NCBI GenBank assembly: GCA_029203125.1
Contig: CP119317.1
Coordinates: forward strand, 3,472,001 to 3,536,000
From: Candidatus Cohnella colombiensis
Lineage (GTDB): Bacteria; Bacillota; Bacilli; Paenibacillales; Paenibacillaceae
DNA length: 64,000 bases
Direction: 5' to 3'
Below, piece after piece: positions 25,793 through 34,048 of this stretch. The stretch's first letter is position 1; every line of letters starts with the position of its first letter. Under the pieces are notes generated by a model. It worked only from the letters and a program-made list of their open reading frames with translations. It was not told where the DNA came from and ran no database searches. The position numbers and the translations under genes are program-made.

Positions 25793-27271
25793 TTAGTTAA
25801 GCAGACCCACAATATAAGCAGCTGCTTCAGCACGTGTAGCATTCGCTTTCGGTGCGAACAGGTTATTCCCTTGTTCTCTGACTAAACCTGCTTTAACTGC
25901 CGCCGCTACATACGGCTTTGCCCAAGTTTGTACTTGGTCCTTGTCATCAAATGAAAGAGTCGCATTAGGATCAAGCGGAAGATGTGCAGCACGAGCGATC
26001 ATCACTGCAAGCTGCGCTCTTGTAATTGGCTCACCTGCGCGGAACGTATTATCGTCAAAGCCTGTAATGATGTTACTCTTAACCGCTTGAGCAACATAAG
26101 GCTTCGCCCATGCTGGAATTTGCGATGCATCCTTGAACGACAGTTCTGTACTTGCAGCCTCAAGCTTTAGCACACGGGAGATCATTGCAGTGAATTCTGC
26201 ACGAGTAATATCGCCATCAGGTTTAAATGTGCCATCCGCATATCCACTAACTACACCAAGTCGAACTGCTTTTTCGATCAATGCTTTTGCCCAGTGCCCC
26301 TCAATGTCGCTGAATTTCGCTTCAGTCGAAGGCGTCGTTTCTGTTGAGGAAGAATCCGAAGTGATCGGCTTGCTCGCACTTGTGTCGAACTTAAAGCGGA
26401 AATCATGCCACTTATCATAATTAACCGTTTGACCACCTGCTACATAAGAGGTTACAACGTGTACTTTACCTGCAAGTACTTTTGTTACGTCTTCTACTTC
26501 GATTTCAGCGACACGCGTATTTGCAGCGTCATCAGTGCTAACGACTACGGAATCCACAAAGTTCGTTCCATCGTTCGCATACTGGATTGCTGCAACAGAC
26601 TTGCTGTCCTTCACTGTAAACTGAACATAAGATTTACCGTTTTTCACAACAAGCTTCTTCGGATCAATGAAATAACTGTTCATGCTGGAAGCTGTATCCT
26701 CTGTAGCTTGCAACGCTGTAATTGCAATGGTGTATGCACGTTCGACAGTTGCTGAAGATGAGTTTCCACCTTCATTCGTCGCTGCACGAATGCTGCTAAG
26801 ATCGAAAGAATAGCGGAAATCGTGCCACTTATCGTAATTCACGGTTTGACCACCTGCAACATACGAAGTTACAACATGGACCTTCCCTGCAAGCACCTTG
26901 CTCAAATCTGCCACTTCAATTTGCGCAACCCGCGTCTTCGTAGCTTCATCTGTGCTTACGATTACCGAATCCACAAAGTTCGTTCCATCGTTCGCATACT
27001 GTACAGCTGCTACAGAAGGGCTGTCTTTGATTGTAAATGAAATGTACGTCTTGCCTTCCTTCACCGTCAGCTTCTTCGGATCAACGAAGTAATTGTTCAT
27101 GCTGGATGCCGTATCTTCAGTCGCTTGCAACGCTGTAAATTTGATGCTGTATTCGCCATCTGGAATCGCACCCGATTGCCCTGCTGCACTTGCTGTTGAT
27201 AGCTGTACGGATGCTAGTAATGTAACTACGAAAGATAAAACTGCAACAAACTTCATTAACGATTTGTTCAC
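25793..27271 (-). CDS. S-layer-anchored haem-capture protein with two NEAT and three SLH domains
   Basis: The 492-residue protein has a signal peptide (about 1-29), two NEAT domains (about 35-160 and 175-300), a short Ser/Thr/Pro linker, and three SLH repeats (about 318-492: IEGHWAKALI, AWAKPYVAQAV, TWAKPYVAAAV). SLH repeats bind pyruvylated cell-wall polysaccharide, which places the NEATs at the outer surface to take haem. Each NEAT has the helix segment SSMN(N/S)YF and the hairpin VNYDKWHDFR. In the hairpin the first Tyr is present but the fourth following residue is His, giving YxxxH rather than the usual YxxxY. Its start overlaps the stop of the preceding NEAT gene by four bases. Confidence 0.92.
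   Translation of the reverse strand: MNKSLMKFVAVLSFVVTLLASVQLSTASAAGQSGAIPDGEYSIKFTALQATEDTASSMNNYFVDPKKLTVKEGKTYISFTIKDSPSVAAVQYANDGTNFVDSVIVSTDEATKTRVAQIEVADLSKVLAGKVHVVTSYVAGGQTVNYDKWHDFRYSFDLSSIRAATNEGGNSSSATVERAYTIAITALQATEDTASSMNSYFIDPKKLVVKNGKSYVQFTVKDSKSVAAIQYANDGTNFVDSVVVSTDDAANTRVAEIEVEDVTKVLAGKVHVVTSYVAGGQTVNYDKWHDFRFKFDTSASKPITSDSSSTETTPSTEAKFSDIEGHWAKALIEKAVRLGVVSGYADGTFKPDGDITRAEFTAMISRVLKLEAASTELSFKDASQIPAWAKPYVAQAVKSNIITGFDDNTFRAGEPITRAQLAVMIARAAHLPLDPNATLSFDDKDQVQTWAKPYVAAAVKAGLVREQGNNLFAPKANATRAEAAAYIVGLLN
26395..26734 (-). repeat. NEAT-coding repeat unit B
   Basis: About 340 bases nearly match 26812-27151 at a fixed offset of 417 bases, both at DNA and protein level. They encode the two NEAT domains and reflect an internal duplication in this gene. 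Confidence 0.85.
26812..27151 (-). repeat. NEAT-coding repeat unit A
   Basis: Partner of the repeat at 26395-26734. Long stretches such as the one encoding YANDGTNFVDSV are almost base-identical, which points to a recent duplication or gene conversion. Confidence 0.85.
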
Positions 27272-28245
27272 TTTGATTTCGCTCCTCTTTTTCTTCGGAA
27301 TATATAATAGGTTGTTCCTGCTGCCGCGATAATTACGGCGATAATTACAATGATTAAAGTGGTGTTGTTAGAGGATGATTGCTCTTCTTCGAGCGGGACA
27401 ACCTCCGCACTCGCTTCTGATGATGACTCTGCAACTCCCTCCGGCTCAGCAGACTCGTTGCTTACAACGGTTTCTTCCACTACCGGTGATGCTGATGCAC
27501 TCTCTTCCGGCACCGGTGTAGCGCTGTTCTCTTCCGGTGGTGTTGCTTCTGCCGTCTGTTCAGGAACAGATTCAGAAGGCTCTGTGGGTGACGGTGCCGT
27601 TGGTTCTAGCTTCTCTGGCTTCTCTGGCTTCTCTGGCTGCTTTGTTGACTGATCCGAAGTTGTCTTGTCACTAGGCTTATTCGAACTACCGCTATCTTCT
27701 TTAGAGGTCGATGGCTTCGGAGAAGCTGATGCCACAGGCTCTTTCTTCTCCTCGCTTACGCTCGGTGCCTTAGATGTCGCCACAATACTCTTTTCGTCGA
27801 ATTCAAAGTGGACGGTGTATTGGTGCGAATAATCAATATCAGGCACTTTAATCTTCATTCGGATTGGAACAGGGGTGGCAAGATCATCGACATTAACGCT
27901 TACGATTCTCGTATTATTCTCTTCATTCCTAGAGATCACTTTCGCATCGGCGAAGTCATCACCCTTTGGAACTTGAAATTGTGTCACCCATTCACTTTGG
28001 TTCATCTGAATTTGAATTTCGAATGAACCGTTCTTTACGATAAGCTTTGCTGGCTTGACGAAGTAGTCATTCGCAATGGATACAGAGCCGTTATCCGTCT
28101 TCTTAACGAGGTAGTCAATCGTATACTCCCCATCTGCTAGCGTTGCTGCAGCATCTGCTCTCATCGTTCCGAGCAACATCGAGACAACAGTCATTAACAT
28201 GACCAACATCAAGGTTGCGTAACGCTTATACATGCTTGGCAACAT
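27268..28245 (-). CDS. Membrane-anchored NEAT-domain haem-binding protein
   Basis: The 325-residue protein has a signal peptide (about 1-33), one NEAT domain (about 36-155) with a canonical YxxxY haem motif (DYSHQYTVHF), a 130-residue low-complexity stalk rich in Pro, Ser and Glu with KPEKPEKPEK repeats, and a C-terminal membrane helix followed by RRKRGAKSK. There is no LPXTG or NPQTN-like sorting signal, so the tail should be a stop-transfer membrane anchor. It would relay haem from the S-layer NEAT protein through the wall to IsdE. First gene of the haem operon; AGGAGG lies about a dozen bases upstream of the ATG. Confidence 0.88.
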   Translation of the reverse strand: MLPSMYKRYATLMLVMLMTVVSMLLGTMRADAAATLADGEYTIDYLVKKTDNGSVSIANDYFVKPAKLIVKNGSFEIQIQMNQSEWVTQFQVPKGDDFADAKVISRNEENNTRIVSVNVDDLATPVPIRMKIKVPDIDYSHQYTVHFEFDEKSIVATSKAPSVSEEKKEPVASASPKPSTSKEDSGSSNKPSDKTTSDQSTKQPEKPEKPEKLEPTAPSPTEPSESVPEQTAEATPPEENSATPVPEESASASPVVEETVVSNESAEPEGVAESSSEASAEVVPLEEEQSSSNNTTLIIVIIAVIIAAAGTTYYIFRRKRGAKSK

Positions 28246-28268
28246 CCTCCTCTATTCTTTTTATGTAA

Positions 28269-28297
28269 ATGATATCATCATAGGTTATTGACATCAA
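28269..28297 (-). promoter_or_regulatory. Sigma-A promoter of the NEAT/haem ABC operon
   Basis: On the reverse strand TTGATG and TATCAT are 17 bases apart. Its -35 hexamer overlaps that of the divergent promoter, so the two back-to-back promoters probably compete for polymerase and respond to one regulator. Confidence 0.65.
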
Positions 28298-28316
28298 GAA
28301 CGATTCTCATTATCAT
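28288..28316 (+). promoter_or_regulatory. Sigma-A promoter of the second haem operon
   Basis: A consensus TTGACA, a 17-base spacer and TATCAT, about 75 bases before the binding-protein start. The spacer and -10 are covered by the candidate Fur box. Confidence 0.75.
28301..28315. promoter_or_regulatory. Candidate Fur box
   Basis: CGATTCTCATTATCA matches the 7-1-7 Fur consensus TGATAATNATTATCA at 11 of 14 defined positions and lies over the -10 of the forward promoter, as expected for iron repression. A weaker palindrome ATGATATCAT lies over the reverse -10. Confidence 0.65.
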
Positions 28317-28391
28317 TTAATTAGTCACCAAATAGACATATTAATGACTGTAGTTCCATTTTCATATTCTCATTCAGTAGCAGGAGGCTCA

Positions 28392-29351
28392 ATGATGAAA
28401 AAACAGACCCTTCTTCTGCTTGCCGTTCTGCTTATCGTCATAACTGGATGTACTTCTAACCAGAGTGATTCATCCGCAAATCAGAACCCCAATGCCGCAA
28501 TTGTTCTCATTGATTCTGCGGGCCGTACGATCAAGTTTAACGAAGTCCCACAGAACATCGTTGCTTTAAGCAATGGAGAAATGGATATTATCTATGCTCT
28601 TGGGGGCAAGCTCGTCGGTAAACCCACCTCAACAGAATCATCACCCATCCTTACTGAAGCAGAAGGGGTGGAACAGATCGGATCGACCCATGAGGTAGAT
28701 CTGGAGAAATTGATGTTTGTACGGCCTCATGTCGTACTAGGAACTTATCCACTTAACTCCAAAGATATCGCCCCTATCGAGAGCATTGGAACGAAGCTTG
28801 TGCTTACAAGTGCGAACTCGATTGAAGACATTAAAAATCAGATCCGGTTATTTGGCCAGATGCTTCAGAAGGAGCATAATGCGTCTACGATCATTCAGAA
28901 AATTGATGATAAGCTCACAGAGCTAGCCTCGCAGCAACCCGCAGAAAAAGTACGTGTGTTGATGATCTATGGAGCACCTGGATCGAATATGGCTGCACTA
29001 CCCAACTCACTTAGCGGAAACGTTCTCGATCTCGTAGGCGGTGTAAACATTGCCGCTAGCTTTGAGAGTCTGCAAAACTTTCCGCAGTATGCCACATTAA
29101 ACACGGAACGCATTATTGAGGCGAATCCGCAATTGATTGTCATTATGGCACACGGAAACCCTGAAGTTGTGAGAGAATCTTTCATTAAGGAACTGCAATC
29201 GAATGCAGCATGGAGCAATCTAGATGCCGTTAAAAACAATCATGTTGAAATTTTACCTTCCGATCTATTCGGCACTAACCCTGGTACACGCATTACGGAA
29301 TCTCTCGACATGCTCCATAACATGATTCAGACAGTAGGTTCCACCTCATGA
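28392..29351 (+). CDS. Second haem/iron-chelate ABC binding lipoprotein (IsdE-like)
   Basis: A 319-residue lipoprotein with lipobox ITGC after a short signal peptide and a Fec-type binding fold. It shares the layout and C-terminal ending (ITESLDMLHNMI) of the IsdE-like protein on the other strand, so it is a diverged paralogue. The start is set at 28392 because AGGAGG ends four bases before it; ATG at 28395 is equally possible, while the upstream ATG at 28344 lacks a site. Its stop overlaps the next start by four bases (ATGA). With an IsdG gene downstream it most likely binds haem, though a siderophore ligand cannot be ruled out. Confidence 0.87.
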   Translation: MMKKQTLLLLAVLLIVITGCTSNQSDSSANQNPNAAIVLIDSAGRTIKFNEVPQNIVALSNGEMDIIYALGGKLVGKPTSTESSPILTEAEGVEQIGSTHEVDLEKLMFVRPHVVLGTYPLNSKDIAPIESIGTKLVLTSANSIEDIKNQIRLFGQMLQKEHNASTIIQKIDDKLTELASQQPAEKVRVLMIYGAPGSNMAALPNSLSGNVLDLVGGVNIAASFESLQNFPQYATLNTERIIEANPQLIVIMAHGNPEVVRESFIKELQSNAAWSNLDAVKNNHVEILPSDLFGTNPGTRITESLDMLHNMIQTVGSTS

Positions 29352-30346
29352 ATCAATTTGTTCGAGCAAATCGTCGCAGGTGGGTTATCATTGCCACTCC
29401 AATACTACTTCTATTAGCATCGCTATATGGATTAGTAGCAGGTTCCGTCTCTATATCAGTTTCAGAAGTTTGGAACGCACTTACGGTCAGCGATCAGCCA
29501 TTATATCGGCAAATTATATTTGACCTTCGTCTTCCAAGAGTGCTCCTCGGTATTCTTGTTGGCGCTTGTCTTGCAACAGCTGGAGCTTTACTGCAAGGAG
29601 TAATGAGAAATCCGCTTGCCGACCCTGGGATTATCGGCGTATCTGCAGGCGGTGGAGTTGCTGCCATCCTGATCATGGTCGTTCTCCCCCAATTCGGTTA
29701 TTTGCTCCCTGTAGCTTCATTCCTTGGAGCATTTATTACCTCCCTGCTTATCTATATTCTTGCGTGGGATAAGGGCGCTACACCGGTGAAGATCATCCTC
29801 GCCGGAGTAGCTGTGAACGCTTTGCTCGGAGCTGTTACGAATGGCTTGATGAACTTTTACAGCGATCGCGTGCAAGCGGTGCTCCCTTGGTTAGCAGGTG
29901 GACTCAATGGACGGAGCTGGTCTCATCTCGAATTCATGGCTCCATATGCCATCATCGGGTTGCTCCTCTCTCTCTTCGCAATTAAGCCTGCAAACCTTCT
30001 ATTACTTGGAGACGATGTAGCACAGCTGCTTGGACAAAAGGTAGAACTGCAGCGCTTGCTCATTATTGTGCTCGCTTCATTACTTGCAGGAGCAGCCGTT
30101 AGCGTAGCAGGTCTTGTCGGTTTTGTTGGCCTTGTCGTTCCACATGCAGTCCGACTTCTCATAGGAGAAGACTATCGATTTCTGCTCCCTGTATCCATGG
30201 TTGCTGGAGGGGCGCTTGTCGTATTCGCTGATACGATTGCAAGATCATGGTTTGACCCGATTGAGCTTCCAGTCGGCATCTTACTCGCTTGCATCGGAGC
30301 ACCCTTCTTCTTGTTCTTACTGAAAAAGAGGGGACGTAGCATCTAG
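29348..30346 (+). CDS. Second haem/iron-chelate ABC permease (FecCD family)
   Basis: The 332-residue membrane protein has the FecCD pattern: FDLRLPRVLLGILVGACLATAG near residue 58 and GLVVPHAVRLLIGEDYRFLLP, the ATPase-contact loop, near residue 262. It overlaps the binding-protein gene by four bases. No ATP-binding gene follows, which is unusual; the ATPase of the divergent operon is the obvious candidate partner. Confidence 0.9.
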   Translation: MNQFVRANRRRWVIIATPILLLLASLYGLVAGSVSISVSEVWNALTVSDQPLYRQIIFDLRLPRVLLGILVGACLATAGALLQGVMRNPLADPGIIGVSAGGGVAAILIMVVLPQFGYLLPVASFLGAFITSLLIYILAWDKGATPVKIILAGVAVNALLGAVTNGLMNFYSDRVQAVLPWLAGGLNGRSWSHLEFMAPYAIIGLLLSLFAIKPANLLLLGDDVAQLLGQKVELQRLLIIVLASLLAGAAVSVAGLVGFVGLVVPHAVRLLIGEDYRFLLPVSMVAGGALVVFADTIARSWFDPIELPVGILLACIGAPFFLFLLKKRGRSI

Positions 30347-30441
30347 TAGCATCTTGCTTCTGCAACACCGGGAACCCGTGATCTTCACGGAAACTCCTGT
30401 TAACAACCATACAACTTTATCACTAAGAGGAGGAACAAAAC

Positions 30442-30807
30442 ATGATCATCGTCACAAATACATCACAAATTACACCTGGAAATGCACACAAATTGATTGA
30501 ACGCTTCGACCGAATAGGTAAAGTGGAATTTATGGAAGGTTTTCTTGGACTGGAAGTGCTTCTGAATGAAAAGAACACGGAGTACGAAGAGGTGTCTGTT
30601 GTAACGCGCTGGAACCGTAAAGAAGACTTCCAAGCTTGGACTCATAGCTCATCATTCAAAGAATCGCATTCTCACCGCAAAATTCCTGAATACATCCTTA
30701 AAAACACGATAAGCTACTACGACGTGAAAATCGTTCGTGGTCCACGTTCTCCTGAACAATCGTCGCTAGAAGCTGAAGCATCAGAAGCTGTTACAGCTAA
30801 ATTATAA
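30442..30807 (+). CDS. isdG: Haem-degrading monooxygenase IsdG
   Basis: The 121-residue protein is of the IsdG/IsdI ABM-barrel family, slightly longer than S. aureus IsdG because of an acidic Ala/Glu tail. The catalytic Asn, Trp and His are all in place at N6, W66 and H76. The enzyme opens the haem ring in the cytoplasm and frees iron, completing the uptake route. It follows the second permease by 95 bases; that gap holds a small CCGTGA/TCACGG hairpin and an AGAGGAGG ribosome binding site but no clear promoter, so it is probably read from the Fur-controlled promoter upstream. Confidence 0.92.
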   Translation: MIIVTNTSQITPGNAHKLIERFDRIGKVEFMEGFLGLEVLLNEKNTEYEEVSVVTRWNRKEDFQAWTHSSSFKESHSHRKIPEYILKNTISYYDVKIVRGPRSPEQSSLEAEASEAVTAKL

Positions 30808-30813
30808 ATTCCA

Positions 30814-30855
30814 AACAAGAGCAGTTGTAGCTTTCAAGCCACAACTGCTCTTGTT
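30814..30855. terminator. Bidirectional terminator after isdG
   Basis: AACAAGAGCAGTTGT pairs perfectly with ACAACTGCTCTTGTT around a 12-base loop, between convergent genes. T tracts are short. Confidence 0.75.
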
Positions 30856-30875
30856 CGTTAAATCTTTTATCCCTA

Positions 30876-31382
30876 CTAAGATACTGTCCGTCTGCGTCTT
30901 CCTAATTGAATTTGCTTATAAACTTCTGCTGCAATCTCCTTCAATGTATCCGGGTCCATTATCTTCATTGCACTAATCTTCAAGTAATCGGATTCATTGA
31001 TTTTACCTTGCCTCAGCCAATGATCCAGCTCAGGTATGCGGAAATTTTGTACAGACAAATAAGCAAGTACAATCGGAATTGAATCTTCAAAAATCATAAT
31101 TTTAATTCCCGATAGCCTAGGGAACAACGTCGACTTATAGTCCAGCTTAATGATGACATCCTCTGGTTTAGCGTTCTTAATCGTAGGAATACTGCTCGGC
31201 AGTGATACGAAATAACTGATCTGCTCCAACGAGTAGCTGAGTTGCTGAATAGGAAGCTTAAGATCGCGCGCGAGTCTCTCTGTTTCATTCTTTAATTGTA
31301 TCGTATAGAATCTTCTGCCTAACAATAGCGAACTCGCTACGAAGATCAGCATGACAATAAAGTTGCTCATATCTATCATCAC
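30876..31382 (-). CDS. Hypothetical single-span membrane protein
   Basis: A 168-residue protein that I do not recognise. It has one N-terminal hydrophobic helix (about residues 5-23) followed by a basic stretch and a mainly soluble domain (about 35-160) with mixed alpha/beta pattern and a basic end (GRRRR). GTG at 31382 is used because GGAGGG lies seven bases before it; an ATG follows immediately. It begins 12 bases after the diguanylate cyclase stop, so both are probably one operon and it may act with or on that enzyme at the membrane. Confidence 0.75.
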   Translation of the reverse strand: MMIDMSNFIVMLIFVASSLLLGRRFYTIQLKNETERLARDLKLPIQQLSYSLEQISYFVSLPSSIPTIKNAKPEDVIIKLDYKSTLFPRLSGIKIMIFEDSIPIVLAYLSVQNFRIPELDHWLRQGKINESDYLKISAMKIMDPDTLKEIAAEVYKQIQLGRRRRTVS

Positions 31383-31394
31383 TGAATCACCCTC

Positions 31395-32906
31395 CTAGCC
31401 TACGACCCGATTTTTTCCCGCATGCTTCGCTTTATAGAGCGCCTGATCCGCACGATCTACTAAATCAAATTCACCGGATGATGGCATATCCTCTGTGGAT
31501 GCGACTCCAAAGCTTACGGTAACACGCCCTAGCGGTTGCTTCTCACCACATGGAAATGTGGCCCGCTCAATATTGGAACGTAATTGTTCTGCAACGCGAA
31601 CCGCATGTTCCTTACTTGTCTGAGGAAGTAAGATCACAAACTCCTCACCACCAAACCTGAATGCCTGATACGGCTCTTGAATCAAACACTGAATGATTTT
31701 CGCTAACTGAATTAACACTTCATTCCCCATTAAATGCCCATTCGTATCATTAAAGTGCTTGAAAGAATCAATATCGAGCAGAATCAATGATAATGTTTTC
31801 TCACGACTGTAAGGTATGTATTGAACGAGATTCGTCTGGAAGGCGCGATGATTGAGCAGTCCAGTTAACCCGTCCTTAATCGCCATGTCTTCAATTTTCA
31901 TATAAAAGTGACGATGCTGTATCGCTACTGCTGTTTGTTTTGCGATCGGAATAACATTGTCCATATCATTGGCGGTTATCGGTTTCTTGTTCACCGGATT
32001 ATCAATGATAAGCACACCTACTTTAGCTTCTTGACTTATAAGTGGGAACACTGCTAGCTCGCTCATATTAAATTCACTTACAAAGTGAAGCAACGTCTGA
32101 TCGCTATTATCCCAATTGCTCAAATGTAGTGGACTGCCAGTTTCTAATACTTTGCTAAGAAAACTGGGCTCGTCTAAAGCAATCTCAAGCATCTTAACGC
32201 GATCATTAAGCAGCACATCGGAAGTGATCTCTTTTTCTGCAATTTGGATGAGATCAACGAGCTTAAATTTCTTTTTCGCAATGCCTTTCCATACTGCGAA
32301 CCCTTCTTCAGCCGTCATAGGCCCTACACCCATTACACCGTTCAAGTGGGTCCCCTTCTCATCTACGAGCAAAATCATCGCGCGATTAAAGCCTAATCCA
32401 TGTCCAGCAGTAACTGCTGTGAGAATGGTCTGTAATAGCTTCTGCAGTTGAACCGATTGTTGAATGGAGAAGCTAACTTCCTTATAGACATTTAACAGCT
32501 TAGAATTCGTTGATAGTTTACTTAGCCAAGCATCACTCTCTTGTTGCTTGAATTTCATGTAACGGTGTAATAAGTAAACGCCAGTAGCAAAGATCAAGTA
32601 AGTTAACCAGACGAATAAAACGCTTTCACCAGTTTGCAACATCATAATGCAGCCTGCGACACTCGTGCTAATGAGTGCGCCGATCATATCGAAGCAGATT
32701 GTGGTTATTCCTATAAATACGAGCATCGTCCAATCGGTGCTCGTAAACTCAAAAAACAAGCCTTCTAGTTCTACTACAAGAAGGCTTGTTATGACTAGAA
32801 CAGCTTTATTGAACTTCTCGCTCCCTTTGAATCGCAAATAATTAGCGGTCACTGAAAGCAATAAAGTAGATACAATTAATGGTACATAGGGTGTAATCAT
32901 CGGCAA
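31395..32906 (-). CDS. Membrane GAF-GGDEF diguanylate cyclase
   Basis: The 503-residue protein has four to five membrane helices (residues 1-125), a GAF-type sensory domain (about 165-330) and a C-terminal GGDEF domain (about 345-503) with an intact RFGGEEFVILLP active-site motif and the upstream LLDIDSFKHFND metal stretch. It should make c-di-GMP from two GTP. The residues five before the motif do not form an RxxD inhibitory site. It is followed by the small membrane protein gene. The ATG is preceded by AGGAG. Confidence 0.92.
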   Translation of the reverse strand: MPMITPYVPLIVSTLLLSVTANYLRFKGSEKFNKAVLVITSLLVVELEGLFFEFTSTDWTMLVFIGITTICFDMIGALISTSVAGCIMMLQTGESVLFVWLTYLIFATGVYLLHRYMKFKQQESDAWLSKLSTNSKLLNVYKEVSFSIQQSVQLQKLLQTILTAVTAGHGLGFNRAMILLVDEKGTHLNGVMGVGPMTAEEGFAVWKGIAKKKFKLVDLIQIAEKEITSDVLLNDRVKMLEIALDEPSFLSKVLETGSPLHLSNWDNSDQTLLHFVSEFNMSELAVFPLISQEAKVGVLIIDNPVNKKPITANDMDNVIPIAKQTAVAIQHRHFYMKIEDMAIKDGLTGLLNHRAFQTNLVQYIPYSREKTLSLILLDIDSFKHFNDTNGHLMGNEVLIQLAKIIQCLIQEPYQAFRFGGEEFVILLPQTSKEHAVRVAEQLRSNIERATFPCGEKQPLGRVTVSFGVASTEDMPSSGEFDLVDRADQALYKAKHAGKNRVVG

Positions 32907-32987
32907 TCGCTCCTGATTTCATGATGACTTTATCTTTGCTTATATGTCCATTGTATCATCAATAGAGACAGTTTCCATATTTTATTG

Positions 32988-34028
32988 TTACGAATTGTTG
33001 ATTGCTTTTCTCACTGCAGGCGCAACTTCTGTAGCTAATTGTTCAATTTGTGCAGCCACCTTGCTGAACGGTAAACCTCCGATATCCAACTGTGCAACAA
33101 ATCGCTGATGTCCATATAATTCGTATTGATGCAGTATTTTCTCCACGATCTGTTGTGAGCTCCCAACGAATAATGCTGTATCAGGAGCAACCATGCGATT
33201 ATAGCTCTCTCTAGAAATATGGGACATCATGCCACGTTGTTTATTCACATAACCCCAATAGTTGACATAGTACGGGTAAAATTGTTCAATCGCTTGTTCC
33301 GTCGTTTTTGCAAGATGCATATGCCCGGTTACAGCAACCTTCATCTGGTCTAAGCGATGTCCCGCTTCCACCGCAGCGCGCCGATACAGCTCTACGAAAG
33401 GCAGAAACCGGATCGGATCACCACCGAGAATCGCAAGCGCAAGATTCGTACCGAGACTCCCTGCCCGAATTGCACTCTCTGGCGTGCCACCAACACCGAC
33501 CCAGATTGGAATACGCTCTTGTTCAGATCTTGGAGCAATATCTGCATGTTGCAATGATGGGCGAAATTGTCCTTTCCATGTAACGTTTTCCGCTTCATTC
33601 AACTGAAGCAACAAATGTAAATGCTCTTCAAATAATGCATCGTAATCTTTCACATCATAACCAAACAAAGGGAAAGACTCCACGAAGGCACCACGACCCG
33701 CTACAATTTCCGCACGCCCGTCTGACACGAGGTCGAGTGTTGCAAAGTCCTCATACAAGCGGACTGGATCGATCGTATTGAGTACAGTTGTCGTCGAGGT
33801 CAAACGAATCCGCTTCGTCACCTGTGCTATCGCAGTCAATACGATCGCAGGAGCAGATACGGCATAATCTAGTCGATGATGCTCCCCGACACCGAATATA
33901 TCCAAACCCGCTTCATCTGCGAGCTTCGCTGCTTGAATGAGCTCTTGAATCCGTTGTTTTGCACTAATCGTCGTTCCTGTAAGTGGGTCAGGACCTAGGT
34001 CGGCTAAAGAATAAATACCAATTTCCAT
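32988..34028 (-). CDS. LLM-class flavin-dependent oxidoreductase
   Basis: A 346-residue bacterial-luciferase-like protein. Typical stretches are FGVGEHH near residue 43, LTSTTTVLNTIDPVRLYEDFATLDLVS near 80, and EIVAGRG. Such enzymes use reduced flavin and oxygen, or F420, to oxidise small organic molecules; the substrate is unknown. The ATG at 34028 is chosen over a TTG at 34043 because GGAGG sits eight bases before it. It lies 20 bases downstream of the dioxygenase-like gene and is probably its operon partner. It resembles the divergent protein at 35143. Confidence 0.9.
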   Translation of the reverse strand: MEIGIYSLADLGPDPLTGTTISAKQRIQELIQAAKLADEAGLDIFGVGEHHRLDYAVSAPAIVLTAIAQVTKRIRLTSTTTVLNTIDPVRLYEDFATLDLVSDGRAEIVAGRGAFVESFPLFGYDVKDYDALFEEHLHLLLQLNEAENVTWKGQFRPSLQHADIAPRSEQERIPIWVGVGGTPESAIRAGSLGTNLALAILGGDPIRFLPFVELYRRAAVEAGHRLDQMKVAVTGHMHLAKTTEQAIEQFYPYYVNYWGYVNKQRGMMSHISRESYNRMVAPDTALFVGSSQQIVEKILHQYELYGHQRFVAQLDIGGLPFSKVAAQIEQLATEVAPAVRKAINNS

Positions 34029-34048
34029 CTCATTCGCCTCCAAATACT

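Noticed and set aside
26395..27151. Direct repeats considered as a CRISPR or mobile element
   Set aside because: The repeats are 340 bases long, in frame, and encode the two NEAT domains.
27350..27652. Ser/Gly-rich forward frame of 100 residues
   Set aside because: It is the antisense reading of the repetitive Pro/Glu/Ser stalk of the NEAT protein.
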